The notes beneath the pieces are model-generated. The model did no database searches. It was not told the DNA's origin and saw only the letters and a program-made list of their open reading frames with translations. Source: CAYZZU01 sp964483105 (GTDB taxonomy: Bacteria > CG2-30-53-67). From it: a stretch of DNA of 64,000 nucleotides. Shown here piece by piece: positions 7,401-14,185 of this stretch. The DNA lies in NCBI GenBank assembly GCA_964483105.1, contig CAYZZU010000003.1, positions 1-64,000 of the forward strand, written 5' to 3'. Numbering within the stretch: position 1 is the stretch's first letter; each line of letters begins with the position of its first letter. A program made the translations under genes and the position numbers.

Positions 7401-9662
7401 GGAGAGATTCGATCCGACGATTTGAATCACGGCATTGGTGATGGGATCACCTGTCGAGGCATCCGTGACCACACCTGTGACGGTCGTGGTGACAGGCGAT
7501 GCCGTCAGGTAGATCGTTTGCATGTCTGTAGTAACCCCTGCGGAGATCATGACCTGATAGGTCTGGCCGATATATCCCGCGGCGGAAATGGCCGTTTCGT
7601 AGGTGCCGGGTGTTATATCCTGAATAAAAAATTTTCCCGTTGCATCCGTATTCACGGACAGACCTCCGGAAAGCGATATTTGAGCGTTGTGGACCGGCAT
7701 GCCTGTGGCATCATCCATCACGGTTCCTGTGAGCTTTCCCGTCGATGCCGTCAACCGAGGACTGAAGAACAATATCCCTCCCGCCTCAATCGCCCCGGTT
7801 CCTGTCGCCGTCATGTATCCTGCCTTTTCCGCCGTCAGGGTGACGCTTCCCGGCGTCACGCCGGAAAAGATGAAACCGCCGTCCACGCCTGTCACGGCGC
7901 TGCCGTCGAAAGCACCCGTTACCGTGACGGTCACGCCTTCCAATATCTGACCGGTCTCCGCGTCTGTGATGGTGCCTTTGATCATGCCGGTGGTCGGATT
8001 GGAGGAGAGGGCAAGGGTCCCGAGGTCCGCCGTTGTGCCGCCGGAAAGGTCCAGGGTCACGGTCGACGCGGCATAACCGGAGAGAGAAAAGCTGATTTGC
8101 CGGGTCCCCGTGGGGATGTCCGGCAAGGTGAAACTCCCCGCTCCATCCGTCTGGGTATTGATTCCCGGATCGGAGACAAGCGCCACGGAGACGCCGACGA
8201 GGGGGAGATTCGAGGAGGCGTCGATCACCGTTCCCGTCACCGATGCGGTGGCGGAGGGATTCACGGGCGGCAACTGTGGACTGAACAGTAAGAGACCTCC
8301 CGCCGTGACCGTGCCTGCGCCCGACGCCGTTTCGTACCCCGCCTTTTCCGCGGTGAGACTGACGCTCCCCGGATCGACGTTGCTGAAGACAAAATCGCCG
8401 TCCGTACCCGTGAGCGTGCTTGCGGTAAAGGAGCCGTCCACGCGAACGGTCACGCCGTTCAGGGGATTCCCGGTCCCCGCATCGGTGACGGTCCCTTTGA
8501 TGATGCCGGTTGTCGGGTTGGCTGAAAGAAAGAGAGTTCCCACGTCGATGGTGGCGCCTGCCGTCACATTGGCGGAGGCCGTGGCCGGCGCATAGCCTGG
8601 CAAACCGAAGTCGATCCGTTGTATTCCAAGCGGGAGGTCCGGCAACAAGAAAACACCTGCGGCATCGGTGAGAGTCGTGACGCCGGGATCCGACTCAAGG
8701 ACGACGGAAACCCCGGTTAGCGGCTGATGGGTCGATGTATCGACGATTTTGCCTGTGACGACGCCCGTGGTCGGCGGCGTCGGCGGTGTAACCGGTTTCT
8801 GCTCCGCAATGTAAATCGCCCTTAAGGCCAATGCCGTCGAATAGGGGTCTTCCTCCCATGCGCCGTCCGGCAATTGTCCGGCTCTCAGATAATCGGCCGC
8901 ATGTCCCAATACCGCGGCGTCCGTTGTCTCACCCGTGAGCGCGATATAGGCCAGGGCCGTCTCGAAGGGGGTGGATGCCGCGGTTCCAAAACCGCCGTCC
9001 ACGTTCGCATGGGCCGCCAGGTAGGTGACGGACTTGTTGATCGCCGTTGCGACCGAAAACATATCCGAGTATTGCTTGAGCGTGATCAGTCCCAGGGCCG
9101 TGACATAGACGCTGCTTTCATCGCCGGCATAGACCCCCCAGCCTCCATCGCGGTTCTGATGGTCCGCCAGATATCCCACGGCAACACTCACGGAATCAAT
9201 GCCCTGATCATTTACGGTCTTCAACGCCTGGAGGGCAAAAAACGTATCCAGCGGATCGCCGTCATGGCCGGGTTGATCGCCCCATCCTCCATCCAACGCC
9301 TGCGAGGAAAGGAGTTGGGAGACCTCCGGAGCGGTGTCGAGACCCTCGGCTGCCAGGACCATGATCCTTCTCGCCAGGTATTCCGTAAGGGCATAGGGTG
9401 GGTGATTCATCAGCCATTGGGAACATTGGCTGTATGTTGTTCCCTGAGAATTTAATTCAGACAGTGTATTGCACACCTCCGCGATGGTGGGATACGGGGC
9501 ATTCAGAGATGAGCCGGTTTCGCTCCAACTCCCGTCCGCGTTCTGTGTTGCTGCAAGATAGTTCAGCCCGGCGTTGAGGTCCGCCTTGACTGCCGCAGGA
9601 TGTATGCAAACAAGACAGAGAAGAAGAAAACCGGTCCATGAAGCTCTCATGAAGGCATGCAT
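1419..9662 (-). CDS. Giant secreted multidomain protein (terpene-cyclase-like barrels, CarboxypepD_reg, DUF2341/LamG, PKD, His/Asp-rich tail)
   Basis: A 2747-residue protein. The ATG at 9662 is chosen because AGGAGG lies five bases upstream and a signal peptide follows (hydrophobic core FLLLCLVC, cleavage near VKA). Domains in order: squalene/prenyltransferase-like alpha/alpha repeats with DGGWG motifs (about 25-285); six carboxypeptidase-regulatory-like repeats (about 290-800); CARDB-like segments (to about 1040); a second alpha/alpha region (about 1055-1390) with a heme-type CYGCH at 1100-1104; DUF2341 then LamG (about 1534-1870); further CARDB-like segments; four PKD domains beginning xAxAGP (about 2150-2535). 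The C-terminal domain is interrupted by a His/Asp/Glu-rich stretch (about 2621-2660) and ends in a His/Asp then Lys-rich tail (about 2721-2747). It is probably exported and surface-associated. Substrate and role are unknown. A polymer-binding, adhesive or metal-binding role is inference. Confidence 0.85.
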   Translation of the reverse strand: MHAFMRASWTGFLLLCLVCIHPAAVKADLNAGLNYLAATQNADGSWSETGSSLNAPYPTIAEVCNTLSELNSQGTTYSQCSQWLMNHPPYALTEYLARRIMVLAAEGLDTAPEVSQLLSSQALDGGWGDQPGHDGDPLDTFFALQALKTVNDQGIDSVSVAVGYLADHQNRDGGWGVYAGDESSVYVTALGLITLKQYSDMFSVATAINKSVTYLAAHANVDGGFGTAASTPFETALAYIALTGETTDAAVLGHAADYLRAGQLPDGAWEEDPYSTALALRAIYIAEQKPVTPPTPPTTGVVTGKIVDTSTHQPLTGVSVVLESDPGVTTLTDAAGVFLLPDLPLGIQRIDFGLPGYAPATASANVTAGATIDVGTLFLSANPTTGIIKGTVTDAGTGNPLNGVTVRVDGSFTASTLTGTDGDFVFSNVDPGSVSLTAEKAGYETASGAGTVTAGGLLLFSPQLPPVNPSATASVTGTVIDASSNLPLVGVSVALVSDPGINTQTDGAGSFTLPDIPTGTRQISFSLSGYAASTVTLDLSGGTTADLGTLALSSNPTTGMIKGTITDAETGQILEGVTVTVTGAFDGSAVTGVDGGFIFSGVTPGSVTLTAEKAGYMTATGTGAIEAGGILFFSPRLTASTGKLTGTVMDDATGMPVHNAQISLSGGLSVNTDATGKFFIQDITPGTYETAISAAGYIGQTYQVMISAGVTTDMQTIYLTASPVTTTVTGVVTDASTGDPITNAVIQIVGSNLSTTTIADGTFTLHGIDQPAFDIQASATGYDSLINHVTTSAFGIVTVNFNLTPSRISALTITSLNTDKPTFQADETVSVTTTIINEGNADAQGLVMAEIEDGAGNVIALVSPSAPAITLAPSGTIVKTLQWNTGQFAPGAYSVTLMITDPDTVGYQNPTGDLLTEKAIPLSIVATPSIGGALSLDPPVTQLDMQTPVAVTAAIRNTGNVPISTTLRLEALLNGTAVYSQDVTVSELQAGSIEELGLGNFVPQTGGDYIITLKSSDPSLPSVISDTLHVGSHATASFTVVPAGLLPGEVHVEGNIHILAFGETGGATQDPLVPLIEEAIQKGVDYEEPAVMTWHNTQKCYGCHIQTQALYGLEESRDRAIVDPSVAQTLFDAITGWQNADGSVSSPPHRYYMTQTQLALWAYTSWHDQTEAQPYILKAADYLLSRQSYGGYFTCDHCSGWWDSTVSATSITLIGLSEAYNLSGDPKYLTALTRAVQYLLQPNLIASGDNMRRAIQVIGLESARSVISDPALNTQITDTINAAIIQLKSLQNPDGGWGKTTSYGSDSLITAQILYALAKADTNSKDNTLRQAATFLLNHQEADGSWRSENGVLSTKLASTTWVIISLPIAFEKLGGIDKDLYLSFPDTVSLVSSTPTPTDINNGTYHWSIHSVMAEGKDINLNLIVDPLAPGEQRAVAQSADLTFSSTYTGETISLPIAIPVITGLEPLTIQVTTDQDTYSANDDATLTTTIHNISPEIRSATAQVSIEDPEGNLVASIADFPIDNLSPPHDTPFHPGWKNRIKLTIDHTKIDADLTDYPVLLHLSSSSGISRNDITGIFDTLGSYRKRIAVITSDGLTQCDVEIENWDEITREADLWIKVPFLSSVEDTVLYLYFDSTRSDNTIHIGDTGETPAKSVWDANYMAVYHMAQDPSGIAPQILDSTSHRNHGTTHGAMTSLDLVDGDVGKALNLDGVDDYIVVPHSNSLNIASGYLAEAWVKVDDYSSSNAIFRKWVSGGEDKSLVVGGNQRVNFYLYNRFGSGLSSASTLNTNQLYYIAAGYNGTSAVIYLDGSWDASKPVSGDIADSNGALHIGRFNSNTPGSYFDGKMDELRISNISRSPEWIKASYDSQTDNLIRYGTIESVDDVDPASSQAFTFTWNTGTTLAGNYVVRARLYENGAFVTEDTDTFTILPDQVVATQVATDKASYPANETVTVSSDVSSMSANNIFENLTAKITLTDGQGIPLFSETHTIPQLIPGQRTSLTSYWNTAAYPAGTYAVSLEVIDNGSLLSTATAAFSITGTSSTGSGITGAISAAPNSLYRGDNTVISYSVTNNGNEDMNNLAVTVLVVDPKTAQVEQTFDDPAALPMNGSVTNSHTLSTSNLVPGDYIAILQAPAGNTLSSALFTVINLPPVAEAGPNLAAHTGDTVTVDGSASSDPDDGPAPLTYQWSFAALPADSALTDADIGNSDTAAASFIPDKGGTYLLTLTVGDGMDSTSDTISIEVTSNLPPVADAGPDQNVFTGDTITLDGSASYDPDNGPELLIYQWSFVSVPAGSALTTLGIIDADTPSPSVVCDVDGEYVLVLDVSDGADTASDTVSLFATTNTPPNAVAGPDQILLLGDTATLDGSASSDPDHSPEPLTYAWSFGSLPPGSALTDGDITGADTAYPSFTPDVEGLYALVLTVSDGHKGDSDEVLVTVERNTPPVADAGPDQLTFTGETAILDGSASYDPDDRPEPLAYAWTLVSVSSGSTLTQADLMDAETASPSFIPDVDGDYILRLTVSDGRDEDSDNVLVTAVQKPCFALHPETLNLKSHGGPESVTGVLKARDIRSFEVFMDPDYLVPGGAFTLVNEYVDQYGNPVTFEIFNLDHEGSYVKLSCDEDDDHHEYEEEDEGEHYHHDYDHDEEEEDDQDECFAGDDEGGCLYTLTLKFDRDAIISGFSNGEETWTINQDTDLISTLVIGGIEIGTDINRVIAPHHDDHDDKEDHDDEGHGHKKGKDKGKK

Positions 9663-9825
9663 AAAAACCTCCTCTGAAGACGATAAGAGATGATCTTGAA
9701 GGATGAAGGGACCCGGCGAACAAGGATTGACGCCGGATAAATCGTCAAGTCTGATCGGAGTGTGTTGAGCAGCCATCAAAAAACTCACTCTTTCGGATGG
9801 TGTGCCCTTATCGATATTGCGATTT

Positions 9826-9854
9826 ATTTTACTCCAAATGGAATATTATGTCAA
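9826..9854 (-). promoter_or_regulatory. Sigma-70-type promoter of the giant secreted protein gene
   Basis: On the minus strand TTGACA (9854-9849) and TAAAAT (9831-9826) are separated by exactly 17 bases. This predicts a transcript start near 9819 and a 5' leader of about 155 nt before the ATG at 9662. The surrounding sequence is AT-rich. Six of six -35 bases and five of six -10 bases match consensus. Confidence 0.7.
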
Positions 9855-10141
9855 AAAAATATTGCACAATAAAAAAAATATGTTTTTGCAGTCAATTATT
9901 TGTGAACCATATCCTGTTGCCATACTACATTTCACCTATTTCCAATCGAGGGATTCGTCTATCTGGTGGCCGTGATGAACTGATACAGCCGCGATGTCCT
10001 CTCCTGAACGCTCCTTCTTCTTTCCGATTCAAAATCATATTCCCCTGGATGCAGTTTCCTCCTTATGGGGGGAGATGTTCCCATCGCAGATCATAGGGAG
10101 CATTTCCCCTTTTCCAACACAACCCGCCGGATGGAAAATCT

Positions 10142-10170
10142 TTGAGAATTCGGGGATCTTGTGGTATGAT
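10142..10170 (+). promoter_or_regulatory. Sigma-70-type promoter of the DUF465 gene
   Basis: TTGAGA (10142-10147) and TATGAT (10165-10170) are separated by 17 bases, about 95 bases before the DUF465 start codon. With the divergent promoter at 9826-9854 this accounts for most of the 600-base intergenic region; nothing else recognisable was seen there. Confidence 0.6.
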
Positions 10171-10264
10171 AAAAAACGGATTTTTATTTTCATACAGGAG
10201 ATTTAGGGGAAAGTTGCATGGTTTCGGACCGGGTAGGTTCAAGTTCTTGCATGGAGCATGGATG

Positions 10265-10489
10265 ATGGTCAACAATGAGAATCTGGTACACCGGCTGAAG
10301 TCCGAGGACAAGGATTTTAAAAGGTGGCACGACTTGCACGAACAACTGGAGAACAAACTCGATCATCTGAATCGTCGCAAATTCCTGACTTCTGAGGAAG
10401 AAATGGAACGGAAAAAGATGCAGAAACAGAAACTGATCGCAAAGGACCGGATCCATCTGATCTTGACGCGCTACAGGCAGGTGAACTGA
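10265..10489 (+). CDS. DUF465 (YdcH-like) small protein
   Basis: A 74-residue, highly charged, helical protein. The pattern HRLKSEDKDF ... LHEQLENKLDHLNRRKF ... EEMERKKMQKQKLIAKDRI is typical of the DUF465/YdcH family, which forms small helical hairpins of roughly 70 residues. An upstream in-frame start would add about 40 residues of unrelated character, so the start at 10265 (GGAG eight bases upstream) or 10262 is preferred. It stands alone behind its own promoter. No function is established for the family. Confidence 0.75.
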   Translation: MVNNENLVHRLKSEDKDFKRWHDLHEQLENKLDHLNRRKFLTSEEEMERKKMQKQKLIAKDRIHLILTRYRQVN

Positions 10490-10791
10490 CGCCCACCCCG
10501 TTCACAGCGAAAGTCCGGAGACAGAGAATGCGGGAAGGAGAAAATCCCGGAATCAGCGCAGGGAGAGTGGTGTTACGTTGAGGACAATTCCGGGTTTTTC
10601 GATGGAACCATACGAAGGGAAGATGTGATGTGTGGCGAAGGGGATTCCGGACGGGAACGAACAAATGAAAGGCCCCTGAATTCTTGTCACAGAATGGTTG
10701 TATTTTCTGCTGCCCCCTCTTCCAAAGACGCCGTCCCAAAGAGATTCAGTATTTGCGAAATAATGAAAACATAGCATGAAAATGGCATTGA
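10490..10791. other. Intergenic region without recognised features
   Basis: About 300 bases separate the DUF465 gene from the diguanylate cyclase gene. No convincing gene, terminator, RNA structure or promoter was recognised. Small ORFs here on the minus strand lack ribosome binding sites and familiar domains. Confidence 0.4.
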
Positions 10792-12897
10792 ATGTTCTAT
10801 GGGGGCGTGCATTACGCACTTTTCCAGGCGAGTACGATGGTTTTATCCGGGCAAACTCCTTTTCGTAAGTTTTTAGAATCCGCGCAGTGGCAAAAATCCA
10901 TATCCGGTTTTTCGCATTTGACCGGTTTTACCGTAAAATGCATCGGGATGGATGGGACGATTGTTGGAAATTCCTATGGGGAACGGGAACTGTGCAGATT
11001 GATCCGGAAAACCGGCAAGGGGTTGAAGCGGTGCCGCGCTCACTGTGGCAGAAAGATCGCCCGGACCTTACGGGAAGGCGAAAAATCTATTTTTACTTGC
11101 TACGCAGGTCTTCTTTGTTTCAGCGCTCCGCTCCGTGTGAACGAACGCGTTGTCGGGGCCGTGTTCGGAGGAAAGGTTCTGCCGGATTCCCCTGTGTTAT
11201 CACACTATGTCAAACTGTCGGAAACCTGTCAAATCAGTCTGGATCTTCTTTTCAACACACTCGGGGAGCTGAAGGTCGGCAAGGTCGGTGACCTCGAGCA
11301 GGCCATGCACTATCTTACCGACATCGGTCAGATCCTGATCAATCATCTGGCGCAGTCCCGCCGCTATGGACAGGGTGTTTCACGTCTCTTTACCTTATTC
11401 CATCTCGGGAATGATCTGAATCTTGCCATGGACAGCCATGAACTCTATGGGTTGGTGATCAATACCCTTTCGATCTTATTCGATCTCAACGGGGCCTCCT
11501 TAATGCTTTTCGATTCCTCCGACAAGAATCTGATCACTCAGTCTTATTACGGACCGGAGGAATGGCGGCTTGCATCGTACCGTTCCGATGTCCACACCGG
11601 CGTGATCGGCCAGGTCTTTCGCGATCACAAGCCTGTTTTTACGCAGGACCGCTTCCAGATCGAGAAATCCGGATTTCATGAAAAGATCCAATCCGTTTAT
11701 GCCTTTCCCCTCTTCCTGGGCCAAAAGATCAAGGGAGTCATCTGTATCTATAATTCCGAGCTGGATGAGGACGCGGTTCCCATGATCCGGGCCTTCTGCA
11801 ATCAGATCGCCATCGCAATTCAGAACCTGGAATTGCAGAGGAGCCTGAAAAACCGGATTCTGGAAATCACCAATCTGGGAATGGTGACCAGCGAGGTCGG
11901 AGAGGCCCGGGAGAGCCAGGAGCTTTTCCAGTTGATCCTCAACCGTTCCACGGAAATCGTAAAGGCGGAACAGGCATCCCTGATGATCCTGGATGAATCG
12001 ACGAAAAAACTGGTCATCAAGGCCTGCAAAGGGATGCCCGAAAAGATTCTGCGGACCTTGCGGATCGGGACGGGAGAGGGAATCGCGGGCAAGGTCATGG
12101 AGAGTGGGACACCTTTGCTGGTGACGGATATCGAGCGTGACCCGAAGATTCATCAGAAGAAAAAGATGAGGTACAAGACCGGTTCTTTCATCTGTATTCC
12201 TCTGACGTTACAAGGGCGGACCATCGGTGTCCTGAATATCTCCGACAAGGTGACCGGTGAAATTTTTAACGAGGACGACCTCAAGATCATGAAGATCTTT
12301 GCGGCGCAGGCCACGATCGCTTTGGAGCGGACAAAGCTCTACAACAAATCCAAGGAGATGGAGCAGGTCCTGATTACAGATCACCTGACCGGCCTTTTAA
12401 ACCGGCGCTATTTCTTCGAAAGAACCACGGAGGAAATTGTTCGGGCCCAGCGTCACAGTCACCCCCTTTCCCTGATGATGATCGATGTGGACGATTTCAA
12501 GTGGTACAATGACAACAACGGACATCTGGCCGGAGACGACGCCCTGCGGAGCGTAGCCGCGGTGATCCGGGATACCATCCGGAATATCGATTTTGTGGCG
12601 CGTTATGGGGGAGAGGAGTTTACTGTCGTTCTTCCTCAGACTTCCAAAAGAGAAGCTGTCATGATCGGGGAGAGACTCCGGAAGGAGGTGGAGACTTTCT
12701 ACTTCCCCTATGAAGAGAACCAGCCCCTGGGAAATTTCACGATCAGTATGGGGCTTGCCACCTATCCGGAAGACGCCAGGAACATCAAGGAATTGATCGA
12801 GGCGGCGGACAAGGCCCTGTACCGTTCGAAAGCTGCCGGGAAAAATCGGATCAGCCTTTACAGGAGACGGATCACGGAGGAAGAGTCCGAGCGCTGA
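10792..12897 (+). CDS. PocR-GAF-GAF-GGDEF diguanylate cyclase
   Basis: A 701-residue protein predicted to make cyclic di-GMP from two GTP. The N-terminal 180 residues look like a PocR ligand-binding domain: a Cys-rich core with CRAHC and TCYAGLLCFSAPL is visible. Two GAF domains follow (about 200-350 and 370-520). The C-terminal GGDEF domain has the active-site signature GGEEF near residue 606, and RNID five residues before it matches the RxxD product-inhibition site, so it should be an active, feedback-inhibited cyclase. No transmembrane segment is seen. The start is uncertain: 10792 is the longest form, and the ATG at 10837 would begin just before the PocR-like domain. The signal it senses is unknown. 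Confidence 0.85.
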   Translation: MFYGGVHYALFQASTMVLSGQTPFRKFLESAQWQKSISGFSHLTGFTVKCIGMDGTIVGNSYGERELCRLIRKTGKGLKRCRAHCGRKIARTLREGEKSIFTCYAGLLCFSAPLRVNERVVGAVFGGKVLPDSPVLSHYVKLSETCQISLDLLFNTLGELKVGKVGDLEQAMHYLTDIGQILINHLAQSRRYGQGVSRLFTLFHLGNDLNLAMDSHELYGLVINTLSILFDLNGASLMLFDSSDKNLITQSYYGPEEWRLASYRSDVHTGVIGQVFRDHKPVFTQDRFQIEKSGFHEKIQSVYAFPLFLGQKIKGVICIYNSELDEDAVPMIRAFCNQIAIAIQNLELQRSLKNRILEITNLGMVTSEVGEARESQELFQLILNRSTEIVKAEQASLMILDESTKKLVIKACKGMPEKILRTLRIGTGEGIAGKVMESGTPLLVTDIERDPKIHQKKKMRYKTGSFICIPLTLQGRTIGVLNISDKVTGEIFNEDDLKIMKIFAAQATIALERTKLYNKSKEMEQVLITDHLTGLLNRRYFFERTTEEIVRAQRHSHPLSLMMIDVDDFKWYNDNNGHLAGDDALRSVAAVIRDTIRNIDFVARYGGEEFTVVLPQTSKREAVMIGERLRKEVETFYFPYEENQPLGNFTISMGLATYPEDARNIKELIEAADKALYRSKAAGKNRISLYRRRITEEESER

Positions 12898-12923
12898 CAT
12901 TTCAGGAGGTGTTGTGAAATCGC

Positions 12924-14039
12924 ATGTTGGACGGACTGTTCTCTGACCCGGACCTGAAAGTATGCTCCTCCCTCTGTGTCCGGGTCCGTTCTTCCCGGTC
13001 TACATGTCGCCTTTGCCAGGAGGCGTGCCCTTCCGGTGCCATACAAATCCGGGAAGAGGGTGTCTTCCTGTCTCCGAACTGTACCGGTTGCGAAATCTGT
13101 GTTCCCGCCTGCCCAACCGGTGTTTTCAGCCGTCCCTTTTCGGAAGAGAGAAAACGGCGTCGGAAGTTGAAGAGATCGCTTCAGAACGACCGGACCGCCC
13201 GGTTCACCTGTATGGCGGGTATGAATTCTCCGGAAGAAACGGTGGTTGCCTTTCCCTGTCTCGGTGGAATCCCTTTGGCATACTTGGTGGCTCCATTTGC
13301 CTGGGGAGCAAATCGGATCGTAATCCGTCGCGCCGGTTGCGGTGAGTGCCCTTCTGCTCCGGGGATGGATCAATACGAGCGGATTCTGGATCGGGCTCGC
13401 AGGTTGCTCCTCTGTTTCGGGATCCCTCCCGATCGGATTGTGGAGGTGGACCGTTCTGATCCCGATGCGGTTTTCTCATCCCCGGAGGTTCCCGACCTCG
13501 ATGAAAGATTCGGAAGACGGGAGTTTTTGAATCTCTTCCGAAGAAGGAGCCTTGAGGTCGCGGTTCAACTGATTCCCGAATCCGAACAGGCACCCATTGA
13601 GGGGCGGTTGACGCAGAAGGAGAGTGTGAAGCATTCCTTTCTGCTGGAACTTCTTCCTCATCTGGGTGAAATCCGGCAGAACATTCTTTCGGCCGATATT
13701 CTCCACGTTTTCAACCTGCACATCTCTGAATCCTGTATCGCGTGTAACGTCTGTGAAACCCTTTGCCCCACCGGAGCCATTCGCCGGGAGGTGAATGATG
13801 CGCTTCATCAGACCCGGCTCCTGTTCTCCCTGTTCCGATGCGTGGGGTGCGGGGTCTGCCGGGTGACCTGCTTTCCCGGAGCGATCTCTCTTCTCGAAGA
13901 GGTCGATTTGATCGAGCTGCTCCGGAAAGAAGAGAAGACACTGATCACGGTTCAGGCAAAACCATGCCGTGTCTGCCAAATGCCCTTCCAGGGGATTCCG
14001 GGAGATACCTGTCCGCAATGTCTCGGCTCAAAGCGATGA
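12924..14039 (+). CDS. Polyferredoxin-type 4Fe-4S protein
   Basis: A 371-residue cytoplasmic iron-sulfur protein. A dicluster ferredoxin lies near the N-terminus (CRLCQEACP and CTGCEICVPACP) and a second one in the C-terminal third (CIACNVCETLCP and CVGCGVCRVTC). The last 25 residues hold a CxxC...CxxC pair resembling a zinc ribbon. The middle (about 90-175) has CMAG, CLGG and GCGEC, vaguely like MvhD/heterodisulfide-reductase-associated electron carriers. An AGGAGGT lies 13 bases before the ATG, longer than usual, but an in-frame TGA at 12915 excludes an earlier start. It sits directly upstream of the nap cluster on the same strand, so electron transfer to nitrate reduction is possible but inferred. 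Confidence 0.7.
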   Translation: MLDGLFSDPDLKVCSSLCVRVRSSRSTCRLCQEACPSGAIQIREEGVFLSPNCTGCEICVPACPTGVFSRPFSEERKRRRKLKRSLQNDRTARFTCMAGMNSPEETVVAFPCLGGIPLAYLVAPFAWGANRIVIRRAGCGECPSAPGMDQYERILDRARRLLLCFGIPPDRIVEVDRSDPDAVFSSPEVPDLDERFGRREFLNLFRRRSLEVAVQLIPESEQAPIEGRLTQKESVKHSFLLELLPHLGEIRQNILSADILHVFNLHISESCIACNVCETLCPTGAIRREVNDALHQTRLLFSLFRCVGCGVCRVTCFPGAISLLEEVDLIELLRKEEKTLITVQAKPCRVCQMPFQGIPGDTCPQCLGSKR

Positions 14040-14112
14040 ATCGGGTGGCACGCGCCGGTCAACTCATTTTATAAAAACTTAACATCCTTTTACAACGAAT
14101 TTACAAAGTGGC

Positions 14113-14121
14113 TGTTATAAT
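14113..14121 (+). promoter_or_regulatory. Possible extended -10 promoter of the nap cluster
   Basis: TGTTATAAT matches an extended -10 element with a perfect TATAAT. It lies 65 bases upstream of the napA start, in an AT-rich stretch that follows the polyferredoxin gene. No good -35 hexamer is present at normal spacing, so an activator may be needed. No FNR-type or NarL-type palindrome was identified with confidence. Confidence 0.4.
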
Positions 14122-14185
14122 CAATTACGGATTGCGTATTGCATAGGGAACCTGTGAAGTTTGATCCAAGGTGCAGGAGGCGGCC

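Noticed and set aside
6696..8291. Plus-strand ORF of 531 residues
   Set aside because: It is antisense to the CarboxypepD_reg and CARDB-like part of the giant gene; the GC-rich third positions explain the long open frame.
9663..9819. Cyclic di-GMP-I riboswitch in the leader of the giant gene
   Set aside because: The minus-strand leader has a short resemblance (AGGGCACACC and a GAAA tetraloop), but the conserved GACGCAAAGCC and GGTAGC segments are missing.
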